Below, piece by piece: positions 51,541 through 60,081 of a DNA stretch of 64,000 nt; the stretch's first letter is position 1; every line of letters starts with the position of its first letter. The DNA lies in contig CAVWCL010000001.1 of assembly GCA_963753485.1 (NCBI GenBank), positions 620,001 to 684,000 on the forward strand. Reading direction: 5' to 3'. The notes beneath the pieces are model-generated. The model did no database searches. It had not been told where the DNA came from and worked only from the letters and a program-made list of their open reading frames with translations. This DNA is from CAWDLX01 sp963753485. Its GTDB lineage: Bacteria > Actinomycetota > Actinomycetes > Mycobacteriales > Micromonosporaceae. Position numbers and translations under genes: made by a program.

Positions 51541-53679
51541 TCAGGGCTCGGCCCGGCGCAAAGCGCCGGGCCACCAGATCGGCCGGCCGACGTCCACGGT
51601 GAGTGCCGGTACCAGCAGTGAGCGCACCACGAGCGTGTCGAGCAGCACCCCAAACGCGACCGCGAACGCGATCTCGGTCAGGAACACCAGCGGGAGGACG
51701 GCAAGGGCGGAGAACGTCGCCGCCAGGACGACGCCGGCGGACGTGATCACCCCACCGGTGACGGCCAACCCCGCGAGGGTGCCGGCCCGGTGCCCACGGG
51801 TGACCACCTCCTCCCGTACCCGGGTCATCAGGAAGATGTTGTAGTCGACTCCCAGGGCGACCAGGAAGACGAACGCGAAGAGCGGGAACGCCGAGTCCGC
51901 GCCGGCGAACCCGAACAGGTAGCGGAACACCAGCCCGCAGACGCCGAGGGTGGCGAAGAACGACAGCAGTACGGTGACCACGAGCAGCAGCGGCGCCACG
52001 ATCGAGCGCAACAGCAGCCCGAGCACGACGAACACCACCGCCAACACGACCGGGATGATGACCAGCCGGTCGCGCTGCGAGGTCTGCTGCACGTCCAGGT
52101 TGATGGCGCTGAAGCCGCCGACTTTCGCATCCGCGCCGGGAATCGCCCGGACCGCCTCCCGCAAGGCGGTGACGGTCTCGCCGGCCGCCGGTGTGTCGGC
52201 CTCGGCATCGAGGGTGGCGTCCACCCGAACCAGGCCGTCGACCACGAGCGGCGGTGCGGCCGGGGCGCCCGGGATGACCGGCCTTCCGGTGTACGCGGCG
52301 GCGCCGGCGACACCCGGAACCCGCTGGGCCGCGGCGACGACGGATTCCACAGTGGACGCCCGGGCGATGATCTGGGCCGGGTTCCCGCTACCGGCCGGGA
52401 AGTGCGCAGCGACGATCTCCTGGCCGGTCTTCGAGTCCACCTGGGTGGAGAACGCATCGGTCTGCGGGATGCCGTTGGCCTGCAGCCGGGTGACCCCGCC
52501 GGCGAGCGCGAGCAACGCGAGCGCGGTGACGATCCAGATCACCCGCGGCCGGCGCCCGACCACACGGGAGACCCTCGACCATGCCCCGCGCTCCTCGGCC
52601 GGCCGCGACCCGTACCCCGGCCGGAACGGCCAGAACGCGACCCGGCCCAGCACCACCAGGACGGCCGGCAGCAGGGTCAGCATGACGAGCAGGGCGCAGC
52701 CGATCCCGATGGCGCCGATCGGGCCCAAGCCGCGGTTGGAGGCGAGATCGGAGACGAGCAGACAGAGCAGGCCCAGGATGACGGTGCCACCACTGGCCGC
52801 GATCGGCGCCACCGCGGCCCGCCAGGCGACCCGCATGGCGTCGAACCGGCTCCGGTTACGTCGCAGCTCCTCCCGGAACCGGGAAACCAGCAGCAGGGCG
52901 TAGTCGGTGCCGGCGCCGAGCACCAGTACGTCGAGAATCCCCTGCGACTGGCCCGTGAGCGTGAGCACGTCGGCGCGGGCGAGCAGGTAGATGATGCCGT
53001 TCGCGGCGACCAGCGCGAAACCGGCCGAGACGATGACGATGAACGGCAGGAGCGGACTGCGGTAGACCACGAACAGGATCAGCAGGATCACCACGATGGT
53101 GACCAGCAGCAGCACACCGTCGATGCCCTCGAAGGCGTTCGACAGGTCGGCGAAGATGCCCGCGGGCCCGGTCACGTGCGCCTGCAGACCGGGTCGCGTC
53201 ATGATCAGCCCGCGCAGCCACTGCACGTCCGGGCGGGTCACCTCGATATCCGAGCCGGCGAACTGGTAGATGACCTGCGCGGCCTTGCGGTCGGATGAGT
53301 AGAACGGCCCCACCGGCGGGCCGGTGATCCGGCCGCCGAAGTGTGCGGTGGCCGCCTGGATGTCCGAATTGATCTTGTTGCGGTCCGCCTCCGAGAGCTC
53401 GGTGTCGCGGGCGTACACAACAATGGCCGGGCTCGACTCGGCGCTGACGAATCTCTTGTCCAGCTCGAGCACGGCGGTCGACTCCGCACTGCGGGGCAAG
53501 AACGATGCGTTGTCGTTCTTCTGCACCGAGGAGACCTTGTCCTGCAATGGACCCAGGGCGGCGCCGACGACCAGCCACGCGAGGATCGCGGTGGCCGCAA
53601 GGATCCAGCGTCGCGCCCGCACTCCGCCATCATGGCGCCCGACGTCGGCTCCGGTCGGCCGTTTGGCTTCAACCGCCAC
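51541..53679 (-). CDS. MMPL/RND-family membrane transporter
   Basis: A 712-residue RND permease of the MMPL type with about 12 membrane helices: one N-terminal helix, an external domain (about 45-190), five helices, then the same again. MMPL features are the GTDYALLLVSRFREELRR segment after helix 4 (near 265) and GVDYNIFLMTRVREEV in the second half (near 600). Such proteins export lipids or drugs. Its strand is opposite to its neighbours, and it interrupts the epimerase-lipB order, so it is probably an insertion. Confidence 0.9.
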   Translation of the reverse strand: MAVEAKRPTGADVGRHDGGVRARRWILAATAILAWLVVGAALGPLQDKVSSVQKNDNASFLPRSAESTAVLELDKRFVSAESSPAIVVYARDTELSEADRNKINSDIQAATAHFGGRITGPPVGPFYSSDRKAAQVIYQFAGSDIEVTRPDVQWLRGLIMTRPGLQAHVTGPAGIFADLSNAFEGIDGVLLLVTIVVILLILFVVYRSPLLPFIVIVSAGFALVAANGIIYLLARADVLTLTGQSQGILDVLVLGAGTDYALLLVSRFREELRRNRSRFDAMRVAWRAAVAPIAASGGTVILGLLCLLVSDLASNRGLGPIGAIGIGCALLVMLTLLPAVLVVLGRVAFWPFRPGYGSRPAEERGAWSRVSRVVGRRPRVIWIVTALALLALAGGVTRLQANGIPQTDAFSTQVDSKTGQEIVAAHFPAGSGNPAQIIARASTVESVVAAAQRVPGVAGAAAYTGRPVIPGAPAAPPLVVDGLVRVDATLDAEADTPAAGETVTALREAVRAIPGADAKVGGFSAINLDVQQTSQRDRLVIIPVVLAVVFVVLGLLLRSIVAPLLLVVTVLLSFFATLGVCGLVFRYLFGFAGADSAFPLFAFVFLVALGVDYNIFLMTRVREEVVTRGHRAGTLAGLAVTGGVITSAGVVLAATFSALAVLPLVFLTEIAFAVAFGVLLDTLVVRSLLVPALTVDVGRPIWWPGALRRAEP

Positions 53680-53803
53680 ATCCGCTCCTCACCCGTCCGC
53701 CAAGGTCCTCCGGCCCCCAAGGTACGGGTCGCGCTCGGGAGCACCGCGGGTGACCACGATCACCCCGGTACGGCCGCGCCAGCCGCGCACTAGGCTGGAG
53801 CAT

Positions 53804-54445
53804 GTGACCGGCACGATGACGGGACTCACGGTGGTGCGGGCGGGCACGCTGGAGTATCTGGCGGCCTGGGCCGAGCAGCGACGGCTGCACCAGGCGGTGG
53901 TCGACGGCGAGGCGGCCAACACGGTGCTGCTGCTCGAGCACCCGAGTGTCTACACCGCCGGCAAACGGACCCAGCCCTGGGACCGGCCGGTCGACGGCAC
54001 ACCCGTCATCGACGTCGACCGCGGTGGCCAGATCACCTGGCACGGCCCGGGGCAGATCGTGGGCTATCCGATCCTGGCTCTGCCTGATCCGGTCGACGTG
54101 GTGGCCTACGTCCGGCGGCTCGAGCAGATGCTCATCGACGTCTGCGCCGAACTCGGCCTGGCCGCGACCCGGGTCGACGGACGTAGCGGCGTGTGGGTGC
54201 CGGCCGACGCCAACGGCCCCGACCGCAAGGTCGCCGCGATCGGCATCCGGGTCGCCCGGGGCGTCACCCAGCACGGCTTCGCGCTCAACTGCGACTGCGA
54301 CCTGCGGGCGTTCGACCTGATCGTGCCGTGCGGCATCCGCGACGCCGGCGTCACCTCGCTCTCGGCCGAGCTGGGGCGGGCGGTGACCGTCGACGAGGTG
54401 CTCCCGATCGTCGAACGCCACCTGCCGTCGCTGCTGCCCGGCTGA
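53804..54445 (+). CDS. lipB: Octanoyl-ACP:protein octanoyltransferase
   Basis: A 213-residue LipB, which moves octanoate from ACP to the lipoyl lysine of E2 or GcvH. The motif RGGQITWHGPGQIVGYPI, the catalytic lysine in RKVAAIGIRV, and the catalytic cysteine in IVPCGIRDAGVTSL are intact. GTG 53804 (GGAG three bases upstream) or ATG 53816. LipA, the next enzyme, is encoded 4.7 kb downstream after an inserted block. Confidence 0.94.
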   Translation: MTGTMTGLTVVRAGTLEYLAAWAEQRRLHQAVVDGEAANTVLLLEHPSVYTAGKRTQPWDRPVDGTPVIDVDRGGQITWHGPGQIVGYPILALPDPVDVVAYVRRLEQMLIDVCAELGLAATRVDGRSGVWVPADANGPDRKVAAIGIRVARGVTQHGFALNCDCDLRAFDLIVPCGIRDAGVTSLSAELGRAVTVDEVLPIVERHLPSLLPG

Positions 54446-54466
54446 GCCCGCCGCGGTGGCACCGGG

Positions 54467-55348
54467 TCAGCTCGCCTGCTTCACCAGCGTCTCGAAGTAG
54501 CTGCCCCAGTCCGGCGTCGCCCCGTCGATGTCGGTGAAGCCGTACTCCCGGGCCAGCTGCCAACTCGACAGCGCCTGGCCGGTCCGGGCGAACACGTACG
54601 GGTCGGTGGCGAGCGCGACCACCGCCCGGCCCACGAAGTGCGGCGTCTCGGACGCGACGAAGTGCGGGTCCTCGGCGATGCCGTCGCGCCAGGTCTCCTC
54701 GGTGACCCCGAGCTGGTCGAGCACCGCCTCGGAACGCAGGAAGCCCGGCGTCAGCGCGACCACGGCCACCCCGCGCGGGCGCAGATCCTCCGCCTCGGCC
54801 ATGGCAATCCGGATCACGGACGCCTTGGCCAGGTCATAGAAGAGGCTGCCCCGGTATTCCGGGGAGACCCCGTCGGTCATCTCCACGATGAGCCCGCCGC
54901 CGCGCGCCACCATCAGCGGCGCCGCGTGCCAGCTGGTCACGATGTGGGTGTGCAGTCCCAGCTCCTGGATCCGCAGTCCGTTGCGCAGGTCGTGCTCCCA
55001 GAACGGGGCGTCCCATGTGGTCAGTTGATCGCCGCCCCAGATGTCGTTGACGAGCAGGTCGAGCCGCCCGTCCTGCTCCGCGTCGATGCGGGCGACCAGG
55101 CTCGCCACCTGATCGGGATGGGTATGGTCGACGGCCATCGCGATGCCCCGGCCGCCGCGCGCCGTGACCAGCTCGGCGGTCTCCTCGATCGTCTCCGGCC
55201 GGCCCATCTCGGAACGCCCGGCCCGGGAACTGCGGCCGGTGACGTACACGGTGGCGCCGGCTGCGCCCAGCTCCACCGCGATCGCCCGCCCGGCGCCCCG
55301 GGTGCCACCGGCGACCAGGGCGACGTGATCTGTCAGTGCTGACCTCAT
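54467..55348 (-). CDS. Short-chain dehydrogenase/reductase
   Basis: A 293-residue SDR. The NADP loop is GGTRGAGRAIAVEL (14-27), followed by VTGRSSRAG (basic, so NADP preference). The catalytic tyrosine-lysine is YDLAK near residue 171. A longer than usual loop has NDIWGGDQLTTWDAPFW. The usual catalytic serine position reads TDG. The substrate is unknown. It belongs to the block inserted between lipB and lipA. Confidence 0.88.
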   Translation of the reverse strand: MRSALTDHVALVAGGTRGAGRAIAVELGAAGATVYVTGRSSRAGRSEMGRPETIEETAELVTARGGRGIAMAVDHTHPDQVASLVARIDAEQDGRLDLLVNDIWGGDQLTTWDAPFWEHDLRNGLRIQELGLHTHIVTSWHAAPLMVARGGGLIVEMTDGVSPEYRGSLFYDLAKASVIRIAMAEAEDLRPRGVAVVALTPGFLRSEAVLDQLGVTEETWRDGIAEDPHFVASETPHFVGRAVVALATDPYVFARTGQALSSWQLAREYGFTDIDGATPDWGSYFETLVKQAS

Positions 55349-55386
55349 GCCCGTACCGTGGCATCGGGGTCTGACAAGTCCGCCCG

Positions 55387-56754
55387 CTAGCCGACCAGGT
55401 TGCCCAACGCCTCGGCGAACACGTCGGCGTACCGGTCGACGTCGGACTCAGAGGTCTGCGGGCAGGTCAGGGCCATGTTGTGAAACGGCGTCAGCAGCAC
55501 GCCCCGGTTCGCGGCGAAGACGTGCAGGTAGTCGTCCAGCTCGCCATCCGCGGCTGCGTTGGACTCGGTGCCGGTACGGGGCGCTGGATCGGCGAAGCGG
55601 TACTCCACCCGGGCCCCGAGCTGGCTGACCGACCACGGCCGGGCGTACCTGGCGATAACCGTGCGGAGCGCGACCGTGAGTCGGGTGGTGAGTGCGTGCA
55701 TCCGGGCGAACGCGTCGGCGGTGAGCACCTCGCCCAGGCAGGCCCGGGCGGCGGCCATCGAGACCGGGTTGCCGGCGAGCGTGCCGCCGACCCCGCCCAT
55801 GTCGACCAGATCCAGGTCGGTACGGCCCAACGCCTGCTCAGCCAGGTCGGCCGAGAGCCCGTACGCCCCGCACGGCACGCCGCCGGCGATCGCCTTGCCG
55901 ATGGTGACCACGTCCGGGTTCAGGCAGTCCCGCCCGGTCACCCCACCCGGGCCGGCCGAGAACGTGTGTGTCTCGTCGTGGATGAGCAGACTGCCATGGC
56001 GACGGGTGAGCTCGCGCACGCCGTCGAGGTAGCCCGGCTCCGGCAGCACGATGCCGATGTTGGTCAACGCCGGCTCGATGAGCACAGCGGCCACGTCGCC
56101 GTGGGCGAGCTCCCGATCGAGGCCCTCCAGGTCGTTGATCTCGGCGACCCGGCTCGTCTGCAGTACGTCGACCGGCGCGCCGACGTTGCCCTCACGGGAC
56201 GCGGGCTGCCCACCGGTGAGCACGATGAGCGACTCGTCCACGCTGCCGTGGTAGCAGTAGCTGTGGAACAGCACCTTCCGGCGGCCGGTGAGCGCCCGGG
56301 CCAGCCGCATGGCCCAGCGGTTCGCGTCGGTAGCGGTGAGCGTGAAGCTCCAGGACGGTGGGCCGAACCGGCGGGCCAGCTCGGCGCCGACCCACGCCGC
56401 GTCCTCGGTCGGCATCATCGCCGTCAGGCCGCCCGCGTCGGTGATGCGCGCCCGCACCGCTTCGACCACCGGCGGCGGCGAGTGGCCAGCCATCGCCCCG
56501 GTGTCGCCCAAGCAAAAGTCCACATAGGAGTGACCGTCGAGGTCGGTCACCGTGGCCCCGCGCGCGCTGGCGAGGTAGAGCGGAAAGCCGCCGGCTCGCT
56601 TGTTCATCCACGTCATCGGCACGCGACCGAAGAGATGGGTCGCCTCCTGGTACGCCCGGCGGGACCGGGGGTTGCGGTCGGCGAACTCCGCCCGTTCGTG
56701 CGCGAGCAGTTCGGCCAGGCGGGCGCGGTCGATCGTACGGGCGTGGTCGACCAT
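55387..56754 (-). CDS. Class III aminotransferase, glutamate-1-semialdehyde mutase-like
   Basis: A 455-residue PLP enzyme of the fold I, class III family. The PLP lysine is in DVVTIGKAIAGGVPCGAYG, the phosphate-binding and aspartate motif is LLIHDETHTFSAGPGG, and the N-terminal DLDGHSYVDFCLGDTGAMAGHSPP is typical. It is closest in style to glutamate-1-semialdehyde mutase-like proteins that act on other amino acids; a real HemL usually lies with haem genes. Start ATG 56754. It follows the aspartyl-tRNA synthetase gene on the same strand, with a 54-bp palindrome between them. Confidence 0.85.
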   Translation of the reverse strand: MVDHARTIDRARLAELLAHERAEFADRNPRSRRAYQEATHLFGRVPMTWMNKRAGGFPLYLASARGATVTDLDGHSYVDFCLGDTGAMAGHSPPPVVEAVRARITDAGGLTAMMPTEDAAWVGAELARRFGPPSWSFTLTATDANRWAMRLARALTGRRKVLFHSYCYHGSVDESLIVLTGGQPASREGNVGAPVDVLQTSRVAEINDLEGLDRELAHGDVAAVLIEPALTNIGIVLPEPGYLDGVRELTRRHGSLLIHDETHTFSAGPGGVTGRDCLNPDVVTIGKAIAGGVPCGAYGLSADLAEQALGRTDLDLVDMGGVGGTLAGNPVSMAAARACLGEVLTADAFARMHALTTRLTVALRTVIARYARPWSVSQLGARVEYRFADPAPRTGTESNAAADGELDDYLHVFAANRGVLLTPFHNMALTCPQTSESDVDRYADVFAEALGNLVG

Positions 56755-56797
56755 GCGGGCCAGTGTAGTGAGCGGCTCGGGCGGCGCCGGTCCTCGC

Positions 56798-56851
56798 GTT
56801 AGCAGGGGCACCCTTTACCACCGAATGCGTTAAGCGGGTGCCCCTGCCAAC
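56798..56851 (-). repeat. 54-bp palindromic intergenic repeat, copy 3
   Basis: Read on the minus strand it has arms GTTGGCAGGGGCACCC and GGGTGCCCCTGCTAAC and core TTAACGCATTCGGTGGTAAA, the same element as at 22482 and 51457 but inverted. It lies between the aspartyl-tRNA synthetase stop and the aminotransferase start. Confidence 0.85.
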
Positions 56852-56853
56852 GC

Positions 56854-58152
56854 TCACGGCGAGAGCCGGTGCAGATCCCGGGGGAACAGGGTCACCTCCC
56901 GAACGTTCGCCACCTCGAGCAGGCGCATCAGGAACCGCTCCAAGCCGATCGCGAAACCGCCGTGCGGGGGCATCCCGTGGCGGAATGCGTCCAGGTAGGA
57001 CTGGTACGGCTGCACCGGCTCACCGCGAGCCGCGAGGGCGGACAGATAGTCGGCGTACAGGTGGCGCCGCTGCCCGCCGGTCACCAGCTCCAGCCCGCGG
57101 AAGATGAGGTCGAAGCTGTTCGAGTGAGTGGGCCGGTCCGGGTCCGGATGGGTGTAGAAGGGGCGCTTGACCATGGGGTACCCGACCACGAAGAGGAAGT
57201 CCGAGCCGTACTCCCGCCGGGCCCAGTCGCCCAGCCACCGCTCGTGCGCCGGGGCGAGATCCGGCTCCTCGCTCAGGTCCTCACCGAGATCCGCGCCGAC
57301 CATCGCCACCGCGTCGGCGAAGTGCACCGACGGGATCTGCTCCGGTACCTCGGGCAGCGCGCACGGCCACGCCTGCAGCTGCGGGCCGGCCCGCTCGCCG
57401 ATGGCTGCCACCATACCGGCGATGGCGTCACGCAGCACCGGCATCACGTCGCGGTGGTCGCGGATGAAGCCCAGCTCGACATCGAGCGAGGTGTACTGGG
57501 CGAGGTGGCGTACGGTGTCGTGCGGTTCGGCCCGGAACACCGGGCCCACCTCGTAGACCCGCTCGAAGACGCCGACCATCACCTGCTTGTAGAACTGCGG
57601 GGATTGCGCGAGGTACGCCGGGCGCCCGAAGTAGTCCAGTGCGAACACATTCGCGCCCGACTCGGTCGCCGACTCCACGATCTTCGGCGTGTGCACCTCG
57701 ACGAAACCCTTTGCGTCCAGCGTGGACCGGAACCCGTGTACCGCAGCCGCAGCCATCCGGAACGCGGCCTGGCGGCGGGGGTGGCGCAGCGCCGTCGCCG
57801 CGTGGTCGAGCAGAGTCGGCAGCGCGGCGGTGAGCGCCGGCCGGTACAGGTCGAACGGGACCGGCTCGGCCGCCGAGAGCACTCGCAGCGCGGGGTGGAC
57901 CAGCTCGATACCGCCCGGCGCCACCGGGTTGGCCACCACGGTGGCGGCGACCTCGACCACCGACTCCTCGGCGAGGACCTCGAGTTCGGCACGGATCTTC
58001 GGTTCGGTGACCACGACCTGGGCCAGTCCGGTCGCGTCCCGCACGATGAGGAAGGCCACCGACTTGAGCAACCGGCGACGATGGATCCAGCCGGCGATCG
58101 TCACCGTCTGGCCGACCTGCGCCGGTAGGTGGACGGACAGGATGCGTTGCAT
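56854..58152 (-). CDS. Archaeal/eukaryotic-type aspartyl-tRNA synthetase
   Basis: A 432-residue class II synthetase without the bacterial GAD insertion domain, so it is the archaeal/eukaryotic type. An OB-fold anticodon domain (about 1-100) precedes the catalytic domain. Aspartate specificity is supported by YLAQSPQFYKQ (180-190), motif 2 is FRAEPHD (206-212) and motif 3 is GGFAIGLERFLMRLL. Such enzymes are often non-discriminating or are second copies. ATG 58152 has AAGGAGG at seven bases, and a T-box leader lies upstream with a GAC (Asp) specifier candidate. A standard bacterial AspS is presumably elsewhere. Confidence 0.88.
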   Translation of the reverse strand: MQRILSVHLPAQVGQTVTIAGWIHRRRLLKSVAFLIVRDATGLAQVVVTEPKIRAELEVLAEESVVEVAATVVANPVAPGGIELVHPALRVLSAAEPVPFDLYRPALTAALPTLLDHAATALRHPRRQAAFRMAAAAVHGFRSTLDAKGFVEVHTPKIVESATESGANVFALDYFGRPAYLAQSPQFYKQVMVGVFERVYEVGPVFRAEPHDTVRHLAQYTSLDVELGFIRDHRDVMPVLRDAIAGMVAAIGERAGPQLQAWPCALPEVPEQIPSVHFADAVAMVGADLGEDLSEEPDLAPAHERWLGDWARREYGSDFLFVVGYPMVKRPFYTHPDPDRPTHSNSFDLIFRGLELVTGGQRRHLYADYLSALAARGEPVQPYQSYLDAFRHGMPPHGGFAIGLERFLMRLLEVANVREVTLFPRDLHRLSP

Positions 58153-58159
58153 GGGTGGA

Positions 58160-58435
58160 CCTCCTTCGGCGTCGCAACGCGATCCCCGGGAGGTGTGGGC
58201 GAGCGGGTGCCTCGCGGTGCCACCACACCTTCGCCGCCGTACCGGCGGCCTCTTGGTGTTCGCCCGATGACGGGGGCCGGCCGGCGGGCTCTACTGGGCG
58301 GCCTGGCGGCGCGCCGTTCTTCCCGCAGCTCTGGAGGGTCTTCGCACCCCGGCGCTCAGGCCGCCGTCACAGCAGCTGGCGGCTCTCTCGGCTGGCGGAT
58401 CGGGGTACTACTCGTCTCCGTCGTCGCTGATGAGG
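58160..58435 (-). promoter_or_regulatory. T-box riboswitch controlling the aspartyl-tRNA synthetase
   Basis: On the minus strand the leader has the stem I start AGCGACGACGGAGACGAGTAG (58408-58428), the distal-loop AGAGAG motif (58378-58388), a specifier-loop candidate GCGAAGACCC with GAC at 58338-58340, and the T-box core TGGCACCGCGAGG (58210-58222). CACCTCCC downstream (about 58190-58197) can pair with the AAGGAGGT ribosome site, so regulation is probably at translation, as in other actinobacterial T-boxes. Uncharged tRNA-Asp would expose the ribosome site. Confidence 0.8.
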
Positions 58436-58451
58436 CGATGCTACCCGGTGC

Positions 58452-59053
58452 TCAGCAACCCGTGTACGGCACGTCGGAGTGGCTGACCTCGGCCAGCGTG
58501 GCGCCGGAGAGCTTGAAGATGGTGGTCCGCCGGATGGTCAGGGCCACCGGCGGGTCGGGCGGCCCACGGGTGAGCCAGACGACGGTGGCCCGTTCGCCGC
58601 TGATTGCCACGCTCTCCACCGGGATCGGTCGTCGAAGTCCGTCATCGCGGTGAAGACCGGCTGTCCGGAGGAGTTGCGCCAGACCGCGACGCTCCAGAAG
58701 CGTCCGGTCGCCTCGTTCGGGGTGAACAGGGCCGCGGCCGCGGCGTCGAGTGAGCCGTCCCCGTTGAGGTCGCCGATGGCGCAGAGCTTGACCTCGACCA
58801 TGTTGCCGTCCTCGCCCGATCAGATGCCGTCGGTGAGCGGCAGCTAGTCCGAGTAGCCCTGGTAATGCACGCTCGGGCTGCCCGGCTTGCCATTCTTGAC
58901 CTTGGTACCGCTGAGCGGGGCCGCCGGCTTCGGCGCCGGTTTGGGCTTGGGCACGGCGTCAACGGGCCAGACCGGCACCAACGGACGGTCGTGATCCCGG
59001 CTTCGCCCCCCGTACGCGAGGTGGCCGCGCGCCATCGCGCCGGTGCCCGACAT
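58452..59053 (-). pseudogene. FG-GAP/VCBS-like surface protein, broken
   Basis: Minus-strand sequence from about 59053 reads as one protein in pieces: a Pro/Lys linker (PKPKPAPKPAAP), then SVHYQGYSD, a TAG, PLTDGI, a TGA, then CAIGDLNGDGSLDAAAAALF (a calcium-loop FG-GAP motif), a frameshift near 58635, and the tail PVESVAISGERATVVWLTRG to the stop at 58452. Two nonsense codons and one base loss make it a pseudogene. Its 5' end is missing or covered by the lipA promoter region. Confidence 0.65.
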
Positions 59054-59129
59054 CGTGGCGGACGTGAGCCTCGTCGCCTCGGAGTCCGGATATGGACCAA
59101 CCGCCCGGCTTCGGCGTTACGCTTCGCCC

Positions 59130-60062
59130 GTGACCATCGTTGCTCCTGAAGGCCGCCGGCTGCTTCGGATCGAGGCCCGCAACGCCGAGACGCCCATCGA
59201 GCGCAAGCCACCGTGGATCAAGGTCAGAGCGAGAATGGGTCCCGAGTTCACGCGGCTGCGCGGCCTGGTGCTGCGCGAGGGACTGCACACCGTCTGCCAG
59301 GAGGCCGGCTGTCCCAACATCTACGAGTGTTGGGAGGACCGGGAAGCGACCTTCCTCATCGGCGGTGACCAGTGCACGCGGCGCTGTGACTTCTGTCAGA
59401 TCGATACCGGTAAGCCGGCCGAGTTCGACGCCGACGAACCCCGCCGGGTGGCCGAGTCGATCCGCGCCATGCAGCTGCGTTACGCCACGGTCACCGGGGT
59501 GGCCCGCGACGACCTGCCCGACGGCGGCGCCTGGCTCTACGCCGAGACGGTCCGCCAGATCCACGCCCTGGTCGACGGGTGCGGGGTCGAACTGCTCATC
59601 CCCGACTTCGACGCCGAGCCGGCCAACCTCGGCGAGGTGTTCTCCGCCCGCCCGGAGGTACTGGCCCACAACGTGGAGACGGTCCCGCGCATCTTCAAGC
59701 GGATCCGGCCGGGCTTCCGCTACGAGCGCTCGCTCGACGTGCTCACCCAGGCCCGGGCGGCCGGCCTGATCACCAAGTCGAACTTGATCTTGGGCCTGGG
59801 CGAAGAGCCGGACGAGGTGTCGCAGGCGATGCGAGACCTCCGCCAAGCCGGCTGCGAACTGCTCACCATCACCCAGTACCTGCGCCCGTCGGCCCGCCAC
59901 CATCCGGTTGAGCGCTGGGTGGGTCCCGAGGAATTCGTGGCCCTGCGGGCCGAAGCGGAGTCGGTGGGTTTCGCCGGTGTGATGAGCGGCCCGCTGGTGC
60001 GCTCCTCCTATCGAGCCGGTCGCCTCTACCAGCAGGCGCTCCAGGCGCGGGCCGCGGTCTGA
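59130..60062 (+). CDS. lipA: Lipoyl synthase
   Basis: A 310-residue radical SAM enzyme inserting two sulfur atoms into octanoyl groups. The auxiliary-cluster cysteines C56, C61 and C67 (CQEAGCPNIYEC) and the radical SAM triad C82, C86 and C89 (CTRRCDFC) are present, and the C-terminal RSSY serine ligand motif is there. GTG 59130 is chosen; the frame runs further upstream but not with family sequence. Product targets are the E2 encoded upstream and GcvH. Confidence 0.95.
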   Translation: MTIVAPEGRRLLRIEARNAETPIERKPPWIKVRARMGPEFTRLRGLVLREGLHTVCQEAGCPNIYECWEDREATFLIGGDQCTRRCDFCQIDTGKPAEFDADEPRRVAESIRAMQLRYATVTGVARDDLPDGGAWLYAETVRQIHALVDGCGVELLIPDFDAEPANLGEVFSARPEVLAHNVETVPRIFKRIRPGFRYERSLDVLTQARAAGLITKSNLILGLGEEPDEVSQAMRDLRQAGCELLTITQYLRPSARHHPVERWVGPEEFVALRAEAESVGFAGVMSGPLVRSSYRAGRLYQQALQARAAV

Positions 60063-60081
60063 GCGGCTCTAGACTTTCCGC

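Noticed and set aside
58153..58653. Plus-strand open frames opposite the T-box leader
   Set aside because: They coincide with the structured leader and with the broken surface-protein gene on the other strand, and have no protein-like features.
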